Shown piece after piece: positions 7,148-15,589 of a stretch of DNA of 46,858 bases. The DNA comes from a virus. The translations under genes were made by a program, and so were the position numbers. The notes under the pieces were generated by a model. The model was not told the origin of the DNA and searched no databases. It worked only from the letters and a program-made list of their open reading frames with translations. The DNA lies in the IMG/VR virus record IMGVR_UViG_3300021197_000877, positions 1 through 46,858 of that record, one strand, 5' to 3'. Every line of letters begins with the position of its first letter. Position 1 is the stretch's first letter.

Positions 7148-9574
7148 ATGGCAGAGTCTGGCATTAAAAGTTATTTTCCAAGTCAAACCGTAAGTGATGC
7201 TGAGAAATTAAGTTATGATTATGGCTTAAAAGTAGGTAAAGCTATAGAGACAGAATGGTTTAATAACGATAAAAACGCTAATAAATACAAGACAAATCAC
7301 GATAGTTTTCACAATCTAAGATTGTACGCTAGAGGTGAGCAGTCAATTCAAAAGTATAAAGACGAGTTATCGATAAACGGTGACTTATCTTATCTTAACT
7401 TAGACTGGAAGCCGGTCCCAATCATATCTAAATTTGTAGACATAGTAGTTAACGGGATGTCAGAAAGAATGTATGACGTACATGCTTACTCTCAAGATCC
7501 ATTTGGAGTATCACAACGTACCGAGTATATGGAGAATATACTTAAAGACATGCGTTTAAAAGAATTTAACGCTGCTGTTCAAAATGAAATTGGTTTAGAT
7601 GTTAGAAGAAGTGACGTTGAAGAACTTCCAGAAAGTAATGAAGAGCTAGAACTTCACATGCAGCTTAATTATAAGCAGTCTATAGAGATAGCAGAAGAAC
7701 AAGCTATAAACACTTTATTAGATGGAAATAGATATAGTTTAATAACAAAACAATTTTACTACGACTTAACAGTTTTAGGTATTGGTGCTGTAAAAACATC
7801 GTTTAACACATCAGAAGGTGTCGTTATAGACTATGTTGATCCTGCTAATCTAGTTTATTCGTATACTGATTCCCCTTATTTTGATGATATATACTACGTG
7901 GGTGAAGTTAAAAGAATACCTGTTAATGAATTAGCTAAACAATTCCCACATTTAACTGGCGAAGATTTAGAAGAAATAATGAAGAGTAAAAAGGCTAATA
8001 GGTCTAATTATAATTCTAGATTTACAATAGAAAAAGAAGATTTAAACACCGTGGAAGTTTTATATTTTAATTATAAAACATACATGAATGAGGTTTACAA
8101 AGTAAAGGAAACAGCAACAGGAGGAGATAAGGCTATAGAGAAAGATGATAATTTTAATCCCCCAGAAAACAAACAAGGTGGTTACGAAAGAATTTTAAGG
8201 TCTATAGAGTGTCTATACGAAGGAGCTATGGTTCTTGGTTCTGAAAAACTACTTAAATGGGAAATGGCAAAAAACATGTTGCGTCCTAAAAGTGATTTTA
8301 CTAAAGTTAAAATGAACTATGCTATTGTAGCACCTAGGATGTATAATGGTAAAATAGAGTCAATAGTAAGTAGAATAACTGGCTTTGCTGACATGATTCA
8401 GTTAACGCATCTAAAATTACAACAAGTGTTATCAAGAATGGTTCCAGATGGAGTTTATTTAGACGCTGATGGGTTAGCTGAAGTTGACTTAGGTAATGGA
8501 ACAAATTACAATCCGCAAGAAGCTTTAAACATGTTCTTCCAAACGGGATCTGTAATTGGAAGAAGTTTTACTTCTGAAGGTGATATGAATCCAGGTAAAG
8601 TACCTATTCAAGAAATAACAAGTGGTAGTGGTGGTAATAAAATGCAAGCTCTTATAGGTAATTACAATTATTATCTACAAATGATTAGAGATGTAACTGG
8701 TTTGAACGAAGCTAGAGATGGTACTTCGCCAGATAAAAACGCGTTAGTTGGAGTTCAAAAATTAGCCGCAGCTAACTCAAACACAGCGACAAGACACATA
8801 CTACAATCTGGTTTGTTTTTAACAGTTGAAGTAGCAGAGGCTTTGTCACTTAGGATCTCAGACATTATAGAGTACTCGCCAACTAGAGATGCTTTTATAC
8901 AAAGTATAGGTGTTCACAACGTTGCTACGTTAAAAGAAATGTCTAATCTTCACTTGTATGACTTTGGTATATTTTTAGAATTACAACCAGACGAGGAAGA
9001 GAGAATGATGCTTGAGAACAACGTCCAAATGGCGTTGCAACAACAAATAATCGAACTTGCTGACGCTATCGATATTAGAGAGATAAAAAATATCAAATTA
9101 GCTAACCAACTTTTAAAACTACGTAGAAAAAAGAAGCTAGAAAAAGACCAGCAGATTCAAATGCAAAACATGCAGCAGCAAGCTCAATTGAACCAACAGT
9201 CAGCGCAAGCCGCTGCACAAGCAGAGGTTCAAAAAAATCAAGCTTTAACACAAAGTCAAGCTCAATTAGAGCAAATTAAAGCTCAGATAGAAACACAAAA
9301 AATGCAACAAGAGGTTGCTTACAAAAAAGAGCTCATGGCATTAGAATTTGACTATAACATGCAGTTAAAAGGCATGGAGGTTGAAGGACAAAAAATAAAA
9401 GAAGAGGTCAAAGAAGATCGTAAAGATAAAAGAACTAAAATACAAGCAACGCAACAATCGCAGCTTATAGATCAAAGAAGTACCGGTAAACCACCTAAAA
9501 ACTTTGAATTTGAATCTGCGGGTAACGATATTGTAGACGGATCTATTGATCTAGGCTCTTTTGATCCTAGGTAA
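7148..9574 (+). CDS. Portal protein
   Basis: This 808-residue protein follows the large terminase and precedes the scaffold and capsid genes, the canonical place of the portal. It is within the size range of large portals of N4- and crAss-like podoviruses. Residues about 80-110 (WKPVPIISKFVDIVVNGMSERM) fit the opening of the clip/wing region. The central part is rich in mixed helix and strand. The C-terminal 640-770 is a long Gln-rich coiled coil (MQNMQQQAQLNQQSAQAAAQ), as in barrel domains that protrude into the capsid. A dodecamer at one vertex would form the DNA channel and bind the terminase. The call rests on synteny plus size and the C-terminal barrel-like helix. Confidence 0.75.
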   Translation: MAESGIKSYFPSQTVSDAEKLSYDYGLKVGKAIETEWFNNDKNANKYKTNHDSFHNLRLYARGEQSIQKYKDELSINGDLSYLNLDWKPVPIISKFVDIVVNGMSERMYDVHAYSQDPFGVSQRTEYMENILKDMRLKEFNAAVQNEIGLDVRRSDVEELPESNEELELHMQLNYKQSIEIAEEQAINTLLDGNRYSLITKQFYYDLTVLGIGAVKTSFNTSEGVVIDYVDPANLVYSYTDSPYFDDIYYVGEVKRIPVNELAKQFPHLTGEDLEEIMKSKKANRSNYNSRFTIEKEDLNTVEVLYFNYKTYMNEVYKVKETATGGDKAIEKDDNFNPPENKQGGYERILRSIECLYEGAMVLGSEKLLKWEMAKNMLRPKSDFTKVKMNYAIVAPRMYNGKIESIVSRITGFADMIQLTHLKLQQVLSRMVPDGVYLDADGLAEVDLGNGTNYNPQEALNMFFQTGSVIGRSFTSEGDMNPGKVPIQEITSGSGGNKMQALIGNYNYYLQMIRDVTGLNEARDGTSPDKNALVGVQKLAAANSNTATRHILQSGLFLTVEVAEALSLRISDIIEYSPTRDAFIQSIGVHNVATLKEMSNLHLYDFGIFLELQPDEEERMMLENNVQMALQQQIIELADAIDIREIKNIKLANQLLKLRRKKKLEKDQQIQMQNMQQQAQLNQQSAQAAAQAEVQKNQALTQSQAQLEQIKAQIETQKMQQEVAYKKELMALEFDYNMQLKGMEVEGQKIKEEVKEDRKDKRTKIQATQQSQLIDQRSTGKPPKNFEFESAGNDIVDGSIDLGSFDPR

Positions 9575-9602
9575 CATTTATTAACTATTATTATATTATA
9601 TT
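9575..9602 (+). promoter_or_regulatory. A/T-rich translation leader shared with the gene at 12415
   Basis: The 28 bases before the scaffold-like gene consist almost only of A and T. They end in attatattatattatgg (17 bases including the start), which is identical to the leader at 12398-12417. There is no purine-rich Shine-Dalgarno motif. In Bacteroidetes, A/T-rich unstructured leaders support ribosome binding, so this is read as a strong initiation region. A promoter role is also possible but no -7/-33 elements are clear. Confidence 0.35.
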
Positions 9603-10820
9603 ATGGAAGAAAACAAAACAGAAGAAGTAGCAGAGGTAGCTACTGAAAAACCAATTGTAGACGAAACTGTAGACAAATTGAAAGTTAAAAAACCTAAAAC
9701 AAAAAAGTTTAAACAACCAGAAGACAACACCTTTAAGGTTGATTTAGATAAACCAGCAAAACCAGAACAAGATGAAATTAAAGAAGAAGCTAAAGAAGAC
9801 GTTGTTGACGACGGAGGAGTGGTTGAACTCGTTGAAGACTCCAACGCCTCACAAGAACAAGAAAAAGTACAGCCGGAAGTTGAAACACAAGAAGCTTCAG
9901 TTTTAGAAGAGATAACAGAAGAAGTAGAAAAAATAGAAGAAACTATAACGGATACTATTGTTAAAGCTGAGGAAACTGCAAAAAAACTTCCAGAAGGAAT
10001 TCAAAAACTAATGGAGTTTATGAACGAAACAGGCGGAGACTTAAACGATTACGTAAGACTTAATCAAGATTATAGCAATGTAGGAGAAGAAGACTTACTT
10101 TATGAATACTACAAACAAACAAAACCTCACTTAAACAAGGAAGAAATCGATTTTTTAATGGAAGATCAATTTTCTTACGACGAAGAAATAGAGGAAGAAA
10201 GAGATATAAAAAGAAAAAAACTAGCCTTAAAAGAGCAAGTTGCTCAGGCAAGGCAACACTTGGACAGTGCAAAGTCCAAATACTACGAAGATATCAAAAG
10301 CGGAAGCAAGCTTACTAAAGAGCAACAACAAGCAATTGATTTCTTCAACAAATACAACGAGGAAACAGAGGTTAATCAAAAAGCAGCGCAAAATAACAGT
10401 GATATTTTTACAAAAGAAACCAATAAGGTTTTTAACGACAAGTTCAAAGGTTTTGAATATAATGTTGGGGATAAAAGATATCGTGTTAACGTGAACAATG
10501 CTGATGAAGTAAAAAATAATCAAAGCGATTTAAACAACTTTACCAAAAAGTTTTTGGATAAAAACATGGGTTTAAAAGACGCTAATGGTTATCACAAATC
10601 TTTATACACAGCAATGAATGCAGATGCCGTTGCAAAACATTTTTACGAGCAAGGAAAAGCGGACGCTATAAAAGAGAGCGTTGCTAAATCTAAAAACATC
10701 AATATGGACCCAAGACAAGGTCACACAGAGGTTCAAAGTGGAGGTGTTAAAGCTCGTGTAATTGGAGATAATTCTTCTGATTTCAAGTTTAAAATCAAGA
10801 ATAATAAATTTAAAAAATAA
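9603..10820 (+). CDS. Scaffold-like capsid assembly protein
   Basis: This 405-residue protein lies between portal and capsid genes, the usual place for the scaffold. Residues 1-130 are low-complexity and very Glu/Lys/Val-rich (EEVAEVATEKPIVDETVDKL). Residues about 185-270 form a charged coiled coil (EEIEEERDIKRKKLALKEQV). The C-terminus (SSDFKFKIKNNKFKK) is basic, as expected of a scaffold tail that binds the capsid protein. Acidic N-terminus, central coil and basic C-terminus together are the classic scaffold layout. It should be lost or degraded when DNA enters. There is no peptidase motif, so self-cleavage is not indicated. Confidence 0.65.
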   Translation: MEENKTEEVAEVATEKPIVDETVDKLKVKKPKTKKFKQPEDNTFKVDLDKPAKPEQDEIKEEAKEDVVDDGGVVELVEDSNASQEQEKVQPEVETQEASVLEEITEEVEKIEETITDTIVKAEETAKKLPEGIQKLMEFMNETGGDLNDYVRLNQDYSNVGEEDLLYEYYKQTKPHLNKEEIDFLMEDQFSYDEEIEEERDIKRKKLALKEQVAQARQHLDSAKSKYYEDIKSGSKLTKEQQQAIDFFNKYNEETEVNQKAAQNNSDIFTKETNKVFNDKFKGFEYNVGDKRYRVNVNNADEVKNNQSDLNNFTKKFLDKNMGLKDANGYHKSLYTAMNADAVAKHFYEQGKADAIKESVAKSKNINMDPRQGHTEVQSGGVKARVIGDNSSDFKFKIKNNKFKK

Positions 10821-10836
10821 TTAAAACTACAAAATT

Positions 10837-12339
10837 ATGGCAATTACTGCAGGAGGTAGTTTAAATAGTGTGCCAGCACCAACTAAGCAGGCACTTCAAC
10901 AAAACTATTTAGACTTAGCGTCTACAGCTGGACAAGGCTGGGCGCAACAATATTTACCAGATCTTATGGAACAAGAAGCTCAAGTTTTTGGAAACAGAAC
11001 TATTTCGGGCTTTCTTTCACAAGTAGGAGCTGAAGAATCTATGACTGCTGACCAAGTTGTTTGGTCAGAACAAGGTAGATTACACCTTTCTTACAAAGGT
11101 CACATCGCTAATGGAGCGAATCAAATTACAGGTACTAACAATGGTTTTACTTTTGAAATCGATACTGATATTGATGGTAACGCTGTTGCTACTAGTTCAA
11201 TTGATCACGGTGTTAGAGTTAACGACATGGTGTTAGTAGCGGACGCTAGTACAACTGTAAAAGGTATAGTTACTGAAATATCAAATGATCAAGTAGCTGT
11301 AGCTTTATATGATGCTGGAAACGCTACGGCAACTGGTGCAAACGCAGGTTTAGCTACTGGTTCTGGTGATACAGCTACATTACTAGTTATCGGTTCTGAA
11401 TACAGAAAAGGTGATAGTTACCAAGGAGCTACAACTCGTCAATCTAATGAGCCTCAGTTTACATCTTTCTCTAATAAACCAATTATTATGAAAGACTTTT
11501 ACGAAGTATCAGGTTCTGACGCTTCTAGAGTTGGTTGGGTTGAGATTGCTTCTGAAACTGGAGCTTCTGGATACATGTGGTTCTTGAAAGCGGAAGCTGA
11601 CACAAGAGCTAGATTTGTTGATTACTTAGAGATGACTATGTTAGAGGCTATCAAAGGTGATACTGATCAATCTACTGCTGACGCTTATTTAGTTGATACG
11701 TCTACTGATAACTTTGGTACGCAAGGTTTGTTTGACGCTATTGAGCAAAGAGGTAATGTTACTACTGGTATTACTGGTACTTCATCCCCAGCTGATTTAG
11801 CTGAGTTTGACGCTATTTTAGCTGAGTTTGACTCTCAAGGTGCTATTGAAGAAAACATGATGTTTGTTAATAGAGCTACATCTCTAGCAATGGACGATAT
11901 GTTAGCTTCTATGAATTCTTATGGAGCTGGTGGTACTTCTTACGGAGTATTTGAAAACTCAGAGGCTATGGCGCTTAATTTAGGTTTTGCTGGTTTCAGA
12001 AGAGGTTCTTATGACTTCTATAAGTCTGATTTCAGATACTTAAACGACAAGTCAACTAGAGGTGGTATTAACTCTAGAGATACTGTTAATGCAATTAGAG
12101 GGGTATTTATTCCAGCTGGTGTATCTTCAGTATACGATCAAGGTATGGGAATGAACATGAAACGTCCATTCTTACACGTTAGATATAGAGCTTCTCAAAC
12201 TGATGACAGAAGATTAAAAACTTGGGTTACTGGTTCTGTTGGAGCTGCTACATCTGCTTTAGATGCAATGCAAATTCACATGTTATCTGAAAGATGTTTA
12301 ATTACACAAGGTGCTAACAATTTCATGTTAATGAAATAA
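10837..12339 (+). CDS. Major capsid protein (HK97-fold candidate)
   Basis: This 500-residue protein follows the scaffold gene and is followed by a strong terminator, as expected for the most abundant virion protein. Codons favour GCT, GGT, TCT and AGA much more uniformly than in neighbouring genes, which suggests high expression. Residues about 90-185 (ITGTNNGFTFEIDTDIDGN through the Ala/Gly-rich stretch) look like an inserted beta-domain. The conserved core resumes at about 200 (EPQFTSFSNKPIIMKDFYEV), and the end (LHVRYRASQTDDRRLKTWVT) fits the P-domain strand set of HK97-fold capsids. I infer the fold from synteny and pattern. Confidence 0.75.
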   Translation: MAITAGGSLNSVPAPTKQALQQNYLDLASTAGQGWAQQYLPDLMEQEAQVFGNRTISGFLSQVGAEESMTADQVVWSEQGRLHLSYKGHIANGANQITGTNNGFTFEIDTDIDGNAVATSSIDHGVRVNDMVLVADASTTVKGIVTEISNDQVAVALYDAGNATATGANAGLATGSGDTATLLVIGSEYRKGDSYQGATTRQSNEPQFTSFSNKPIIMKDFYEVSGSDASRVGWVEIASETGASGYMWFLKAEADTRARFVDYLEMTMLEAIKGDTDQSTADAYLVDTSTDNFGTQGLFDAIEQRGNVTTGITGTSSPADLAEFDAILAEFDSQGAIEENMMFVNRATSLAMDDMLASMNSYGAGGTSYGVFENSEAMALNLGFAGFRRGSYDFYKSDFRYLNDKSTRGGINSRDTVNAIRGVFIPAGVSSVYDQGMGMNMKRPFLHVRYRASQTDDRRLKTWVTGSVGAATSALDAMQIHMLSERCLITQGANNFMLMK

Positions 12340-12358
12340 GCATTATTTATATTAAAGA

Positions 12359-12386
12359 GGTTGGGGTTCGTCCCCAACCCCTTTTA
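12359..12386 (+). terminator. Rho-independent terminator after the capsid gene
   Basis: A perfect eight-base stem (GGTTGGGG at 12359-12366 with CCCCAACC at 12372-12379) encloses the five-base loop TTCGT and is followed by a CC and a T-rich tract (cttttattttt). It lies 20 bases after the capsid stop. It may cap high-level capsid mRNA while some transcription continues into the downstream genes. Confidence 0.85.
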
Positions 12387-12397
12387 TTTTTATTAAT

Positions 12398-12417
12398 TTA
12401 TATTATATTATATTATG
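12398..12417 (+). promoter_or_regulatory. A/T-only leader repeated from 9588-9605
   Basis: Directly after the capsid terminator, a TATTA-type repeat runs into the ATG at 12415. Its last 17 bases match the leader of the scaffold-like gene exactly. It could be only an initiation-favouring leader, or it could contain a promoter that restarts transcription after the terminator. Confidence 0.3.
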
Positions 12418-13254
12418 GCAAAGAAAAAAGAAACAAAACCAGTTGCAGTAGAAGAAACTGTAATTGAAGAAAAAGTAATGGAAACAGTAAACAACTTTAT
12501 TGAAGTTGAGACTCCAAAAATAAAAAAAGATACTTGGGAAATAAAAGACAGAGTTTACTATTTAAATGGAAATAAAAAACCACTGTCTTACATGTTGAAA
12601 GGTTCTTCTATTTATTATTTTGACGAAGACAAGGGTTACGAAAGAGAACTAAAGTATACTTCTAACCAAAAGACACCTTTTGTAGACGATATGAAAGGAG
12701 ATCAGAGGTTAGATCATATAATTTTTAGATCAGGAGCGTTACACGTACCAAGAAATAAACAAACTTTACAAAAGCTATTAAGCTTGTACCACCCACATAG
12801 AGATAAGGTTTATTATGAGTGGAAACCAGTTGAAAACGCTGAGAGTCAAATGGAGTGGTTAGAAATGGAAACTGACGCTTTAATAGCCGCTAGAAACCTA
12901 GATATAGATATGGCTGAGGCAGTTATGAGGGTAGAGTTAGGTTCTAAGGTGTCTAAGATGAGTTCTCAGGAACTTAAAAGAGATTTATTGTTGTACGCTA
13001 GAAGAAACCCTCAGTTGTTCTTAGAGTTAGTTAATGATGAAAACGTAATGCTTAGAAATTTTGGTATAAAAGCCGCTGAACTAAACATTATAAAGTTATC
13101 ATCTGATCAAAGAACTTTTGTGTGGGGATCTAACAATAGAAAACTTATGACAATACCTTATGAAGAACATCCGTACTCAGCTTTAGCCGCTTGGTTTAAA
13201 ACTGACGAGGGAATGGAGATATATAAGAATATAGAAAAAAGATTAAATAACTAA
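12415..13254 (+). CDS. Virion-associated protein of unknown role, after the capsid gene
   Basis: This 279-residue protein has a Lys/Glu-rich N-terminal tail of about 45 residues (AKKKETKPVAVEETVIEEKV). It continues with a beta region (VYYLNGNKKPLSYMLKGSSI, then FDEDKGYERELKYTSNQ) and a helical region with DHIIFRSGALHVPRNKQTLQ and LLSLYHPHRDKVYYEW. The rest (about 150-275) is helical. The motif FRSGALHVPRNKQ...LLxxYHPH looks like a conserved core I have seen in marine phage proteins of this position. I cannot name a function. A capsid vertex, cement or head-completion role is the likely alternative set. No membrane or signal segments are present. Confidence 0.55.
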   Translation: MAKKKETKPVAVEETVIEEKVMETVNNFIEVETPKIKKDTWEIKDRVYYLNGNKKPLSYMLKGSSIYYFDEDKGYERELKYTSNQKTPFVDDMKGDQRLDHIIFRSGALHVPRNKQTLQKLLSLYHPHRDKVYYEWKPVENAESQMEWLEMETDALIAARNLDIDMAEAVMRVELGSKVSKMSSQELKRDLLLYARRNPQLFLELVNDENVMLRNFGIKAAELNIIKLSSDQRTFVWGSNNRKLMTIPYEEHPYSALAAWFKTDEGMEIYKNIEKRLNN

Positions 13255-13266
13255 TCAAAATGTAGA

Positions 13267-13290
13267 GCGGTCGCCTTAAAAGGCGATCGC
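13267..13290. terminator. Strong hairpin between genes, weak as a terminator
   Basis: The sequence gcggtcgcc...ggcgatcgc forms a nine-base stem with one G-U wobble around a ttaaaa loop, 12 bases after the stop at 13254. It is GC-rich in an AT-rich region. It lacks a T tract on the plus strand (aaactacaaa follows), so it may act as an RNA processing or stability element rather than a true terminator. Its right arm contains the palindrome GCGATCGC. Confidence 0.5.
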
Positions 13291-13309
13291 AAACTACAAA
13301 TTAAATTAT

Positions 13310-13474
13310 ATGAAAGAAAAAAAATCTAAAGGTTTAGGTGATTCTATAGAAAAAATCACAAAAGCTACTGGAATAAAAAAAGTAGTAGACACGGTTAGTA
13401 AAATCGCTGGAAAAGACTGTGGATGCACTAAAAGAAAAGAAAATTTAAATAGGTTGTTCCCGTATAATAAATAA
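13310..13474 (+). CDS. Small basic protein with CGC motif, 54 residues
   Basis: A short open frame from ATG 13310 to TAA 13472-13474 encodes MKEKKSKGLGDSIEKITKAT, continuing with GIKKVVDTVSKIAGKDCGC and TKRKENLNRLFPYNK. It is preceded by a typical ATTAAATTAT leader and followed ten bases later by the next gene. The KGLGDxIEKITKATGIKKVV ... DCGCxKRKExLNxLFPY pattern is one I recall from small proteins in many marine phages, near the same connector genes. The DCGC pair and basic residues could bind metal or nucleic acid. Function unknown. Confidence 0.7.
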   Translation: MKEKKSKGLGDSIEKITKATGIKKVVDTVSKIAGKDCGCTKRKENLNRLFPYNK

Positions 13475-13483
13475 CGAAATAAA

Positions 13484-14206
13484 ATGGTAAATATAGATAC
13501 AGTATATCAAAGAGTTTTAGTCTTAGCTAACAAAGAACAGAGAGGATATATAACGCCTCAAGAATTTAATTTATTTGCCAATCAAGCACAAATGGAAATA
13601 TTTGAACAATATTTTTATGATATAAACTTCTTCTCTAGAGTTCCGGGTAACGAATATGTTTACGCTGATGTTGATGATATGTTGGAAGAGAAAATTCAGA
13701 TTTTTGAAAGTGTAGATGGTATTAACACAGTAAACGGTTATCAAAATTCCGGTGGAGGAGGGTCGTTTAAAAGACTTCCACAGTATATCTATAGAACACA
13801 CAGAATAGAATTTAACAACGTAAATTGTGAAATTCAAAAAACAAAAGACTTTAACGAGTGTAGAACAGGAGGCCCACTAACTCTACCAACGAATGATAGA
13901 CCTATAGCTAATATAAGGAGTGGTATTATGAGAGTAGTCGGAAATAATGGTAACCCAATAACTCCTACTGGGGTGTTTTATTTTAGACAGCCAGCAACGG
14001 TTTCATGGGGTTACTTCGTTATTGGTGATAAGGCTCTTTACGATAGTGATGCTGCTAAAACAACTCACTTTGAACTACACTCGTCGGAAGAAACGGAGTT
14101 AGTTTATAAGATATTAAGATTAGCTGGTATTTCTATGAAGAGAGAAGACACTTTAAAAGCTGGTCAAGGAATGGATACTTTACAACAATCAAACGAAAAA
14201 CAATAA
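13484..14206 (+). CDS. Head-tail connector-type structural protein
   Basis: This 240-residue protein begins MVNIDTVYQRVLVLANKEQR and continues with GYITPQEFNLFANQAQMEIFEQYF. This opening helical bundle resembles adaptor proteins that attach beneath the portal in podoviruses. The central part is beta-rich (INTVNGYQNSGGGGSFKRLP and IANIRSGIMRVVGNN), and the last 45 residues are helical again (SSEETELVYKILRLAGISM). It lies four bases before the next connector-type gene. Position between capsid and giant tail-hub genes supports the role. The specific name is not certain. Confidence 0.6.
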   Translation: MVNIDTVYQRVLVLANKEQRGYITPQEFNLFANQAQMEIFEQYFYDINFFSRVPGNEYVYADVDDMLEEKIQIFESVDGINTVNGYQNSGGGGSFKRLPQYIYRTHRIEFNNVNCEIQKTKDFNECRTGGPLTLPTNDRPIANIRSGIMRVVGNNGNPITPTGVFYFRQPATVSWGYFVIGDKALYDSDAAKTTHFELHSSEETELVYKILRLAGISMKREDTLKAGQGMDTLQQSNEKQ

Positions 14207-14209
14207 AAA

Positions 14210-15586
14210 ATGGCATTATTAAACCAAACACAGGAAAGGTATTACGAAGGTGATAATTTTGGTGGTTATCAGTTTACTGCCTTAAATGATATTATAAATC
14301 AATTTATGTTTGTTTACGTAGGTGAAGATAAGATAATCCCCAAAGTAAGTCGAACAGACGTTGCTTTCCACGCACAAAGAGCAATGCAAGAATTGTCTTT
14401 TGACACTTTTAAATCGTGCAAAGCACAAGAAGTTACAATACCTCCTAGTTTACAGATGATACTCCCACAAGATTATGTTAACTACACTAAAATATCCTGG
14501 GTAGATTCAGCTGGTATAAAGCACCTTATGTATCCTACCAGTAAAACATCAAATCCATTTCCTTCTTTATACCAAAACGACGATGGAGAGTATAAAATAA
14601 ACCCAATAGGAACTTTAACTGACGGATCTAACGTAGTTGTTTTAGACGGTGATTATAGTGACATGCTAGTACATGGTATGAGGATTGTTAGTCCTAATTT
14701 GCCTAATGGTAGTTACATACATTTAATAACAACAACAGCTGGAATAACCTCAATAACTTTAAAAAATAAAAGCGGAACAAACGATAAAAACGCTCTTTTA
14801 ACTACAAACGAAAGATTAAAAATAACTAGATTTAGGTACTTAGGGTATGGATTAAAACTACAAGGTCAAACTTTAATAGAAACGACAACTACAGCAACGG
14901 CGGCTATTGGAGATACACAACTAAACTTAACTAGCGTCGATGGAATAGAAGAAGGTATGCAAATAAATCACCCTGCTTTTGTTAATGATACCATACCAGT
15001 GGTTGATGGTGGAGAAGTAGCTATATACGTTGTGGGCGTTGGATCTTCAACTGTTGAATTATCACATCCCGCTACTTTTAACGTTGGATCTGGAGATACC
15101 GTTGGGTTTATGTCTGTTAACGTTGATTCTAAGACTTGGTCAAATTACAAAACAAATAGTCCTTCTGAAAACAATCAAAACGATTATGATGTTGATGACG
15201 ATATTTATGATTTAAACATAGGACAAAGATACGGAATAGAACCTGAACATGCTCAAGTAAATGGTTCTTTTTATATAGATTGTAACTCAGGTAAAATACA
15301 TTTTAGTTCTAACATATCTGGTAAGACTGTAATTCTAGATTATATAAGCGATAGTCTTGGAACTAACGAAGAAATGCAGGTTCATAAGTTTGCGGAGGAA
15401 GCAATGTATAAATGGATTACACATGCTGTTTTAGCATCTAAAGCAAACACACCTGAATACTTAGTCGCTAGACTTAAAAAAGAAAGATTCGCAGCTATTA
15501 GAACTGCAAAATTAAGATTATCAAATATTAAATTGGAAGAAATAACTCAAGTATTAAGAGGGAAGTCCAAACAAATAAAACACTAA
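14210..15586 (+). CDS. Tail tubular A/adaptor-type structural protein
   Basis: This 458-residue protein starts MALLNQTQERYYEGDNFGGY. It has a helical adaptor-like N-terminal region (IPKVSRTDVAFHAQRAMQEL, about 45-65) followed by ITIP-type strands (TIPPSLQMILPQDYVNYTKI). Residues about 145-265 carry inserted Gly/Thr-rich beta modules. The C-terminal 60 residues are helical and basic (YLVARLKKERFAAIRTAKLR). The pattern DVAFHAQRAMQELSFDTFK...IPP(S)LQMILPQDYVNYxKI(S)WVD recalls podoviral tail-tube/adaptor proteins. The next gene starts two codons later, so the two are probably translated together. Confidence 0.6.
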   Translation: MALLNQTQERYYEGDNFGGYQFTALNDIINQFMFVYVGEDKIIPKVSRTDVAFHAQRAMQELSFDTFKSCKAQEVTIPPSLQMILPQDYVNYTKISWVDSAGIKHLMYPTSKTSNPFPSLYQNDDGEYKINPIGTLTDGSNVVVLDGDYSDMLVHGMRIVSPNLPNGSYIHLITTTAGITSITLKNKSGTNDKNALLTTNERLKITRFRYLGYGLKLQGQTLIETTTTATAAIGDTQLNLTSVDGIEEGMQINHPAFVNDTIPVVDGGEVAIYVVGVGSSTVELSHPATFNVGSGDTVGFMSVNVDSKTWSNYKTNSPSENNQNDYDVDDDIYDLNIGQRYGIEPEHAQVNGSFYIDCNSGKIHFSSNISGKTVILDYISDSLGTNEEMQVHKFAEEAMYKWITHAVLASKANTPEYLVARLKKERFAAIRTAKLRLSNIKLEEITQVLRGKSKQIKH

Positions 15587-15589
15587 TAC

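Noticed and set aside
13267-13290. Possible attachment site or phage-integration hairpin
   Set aside because: No integrase, excisionase or tRNA-like sequence is seen in the window, so a lysogeny site is not supported.
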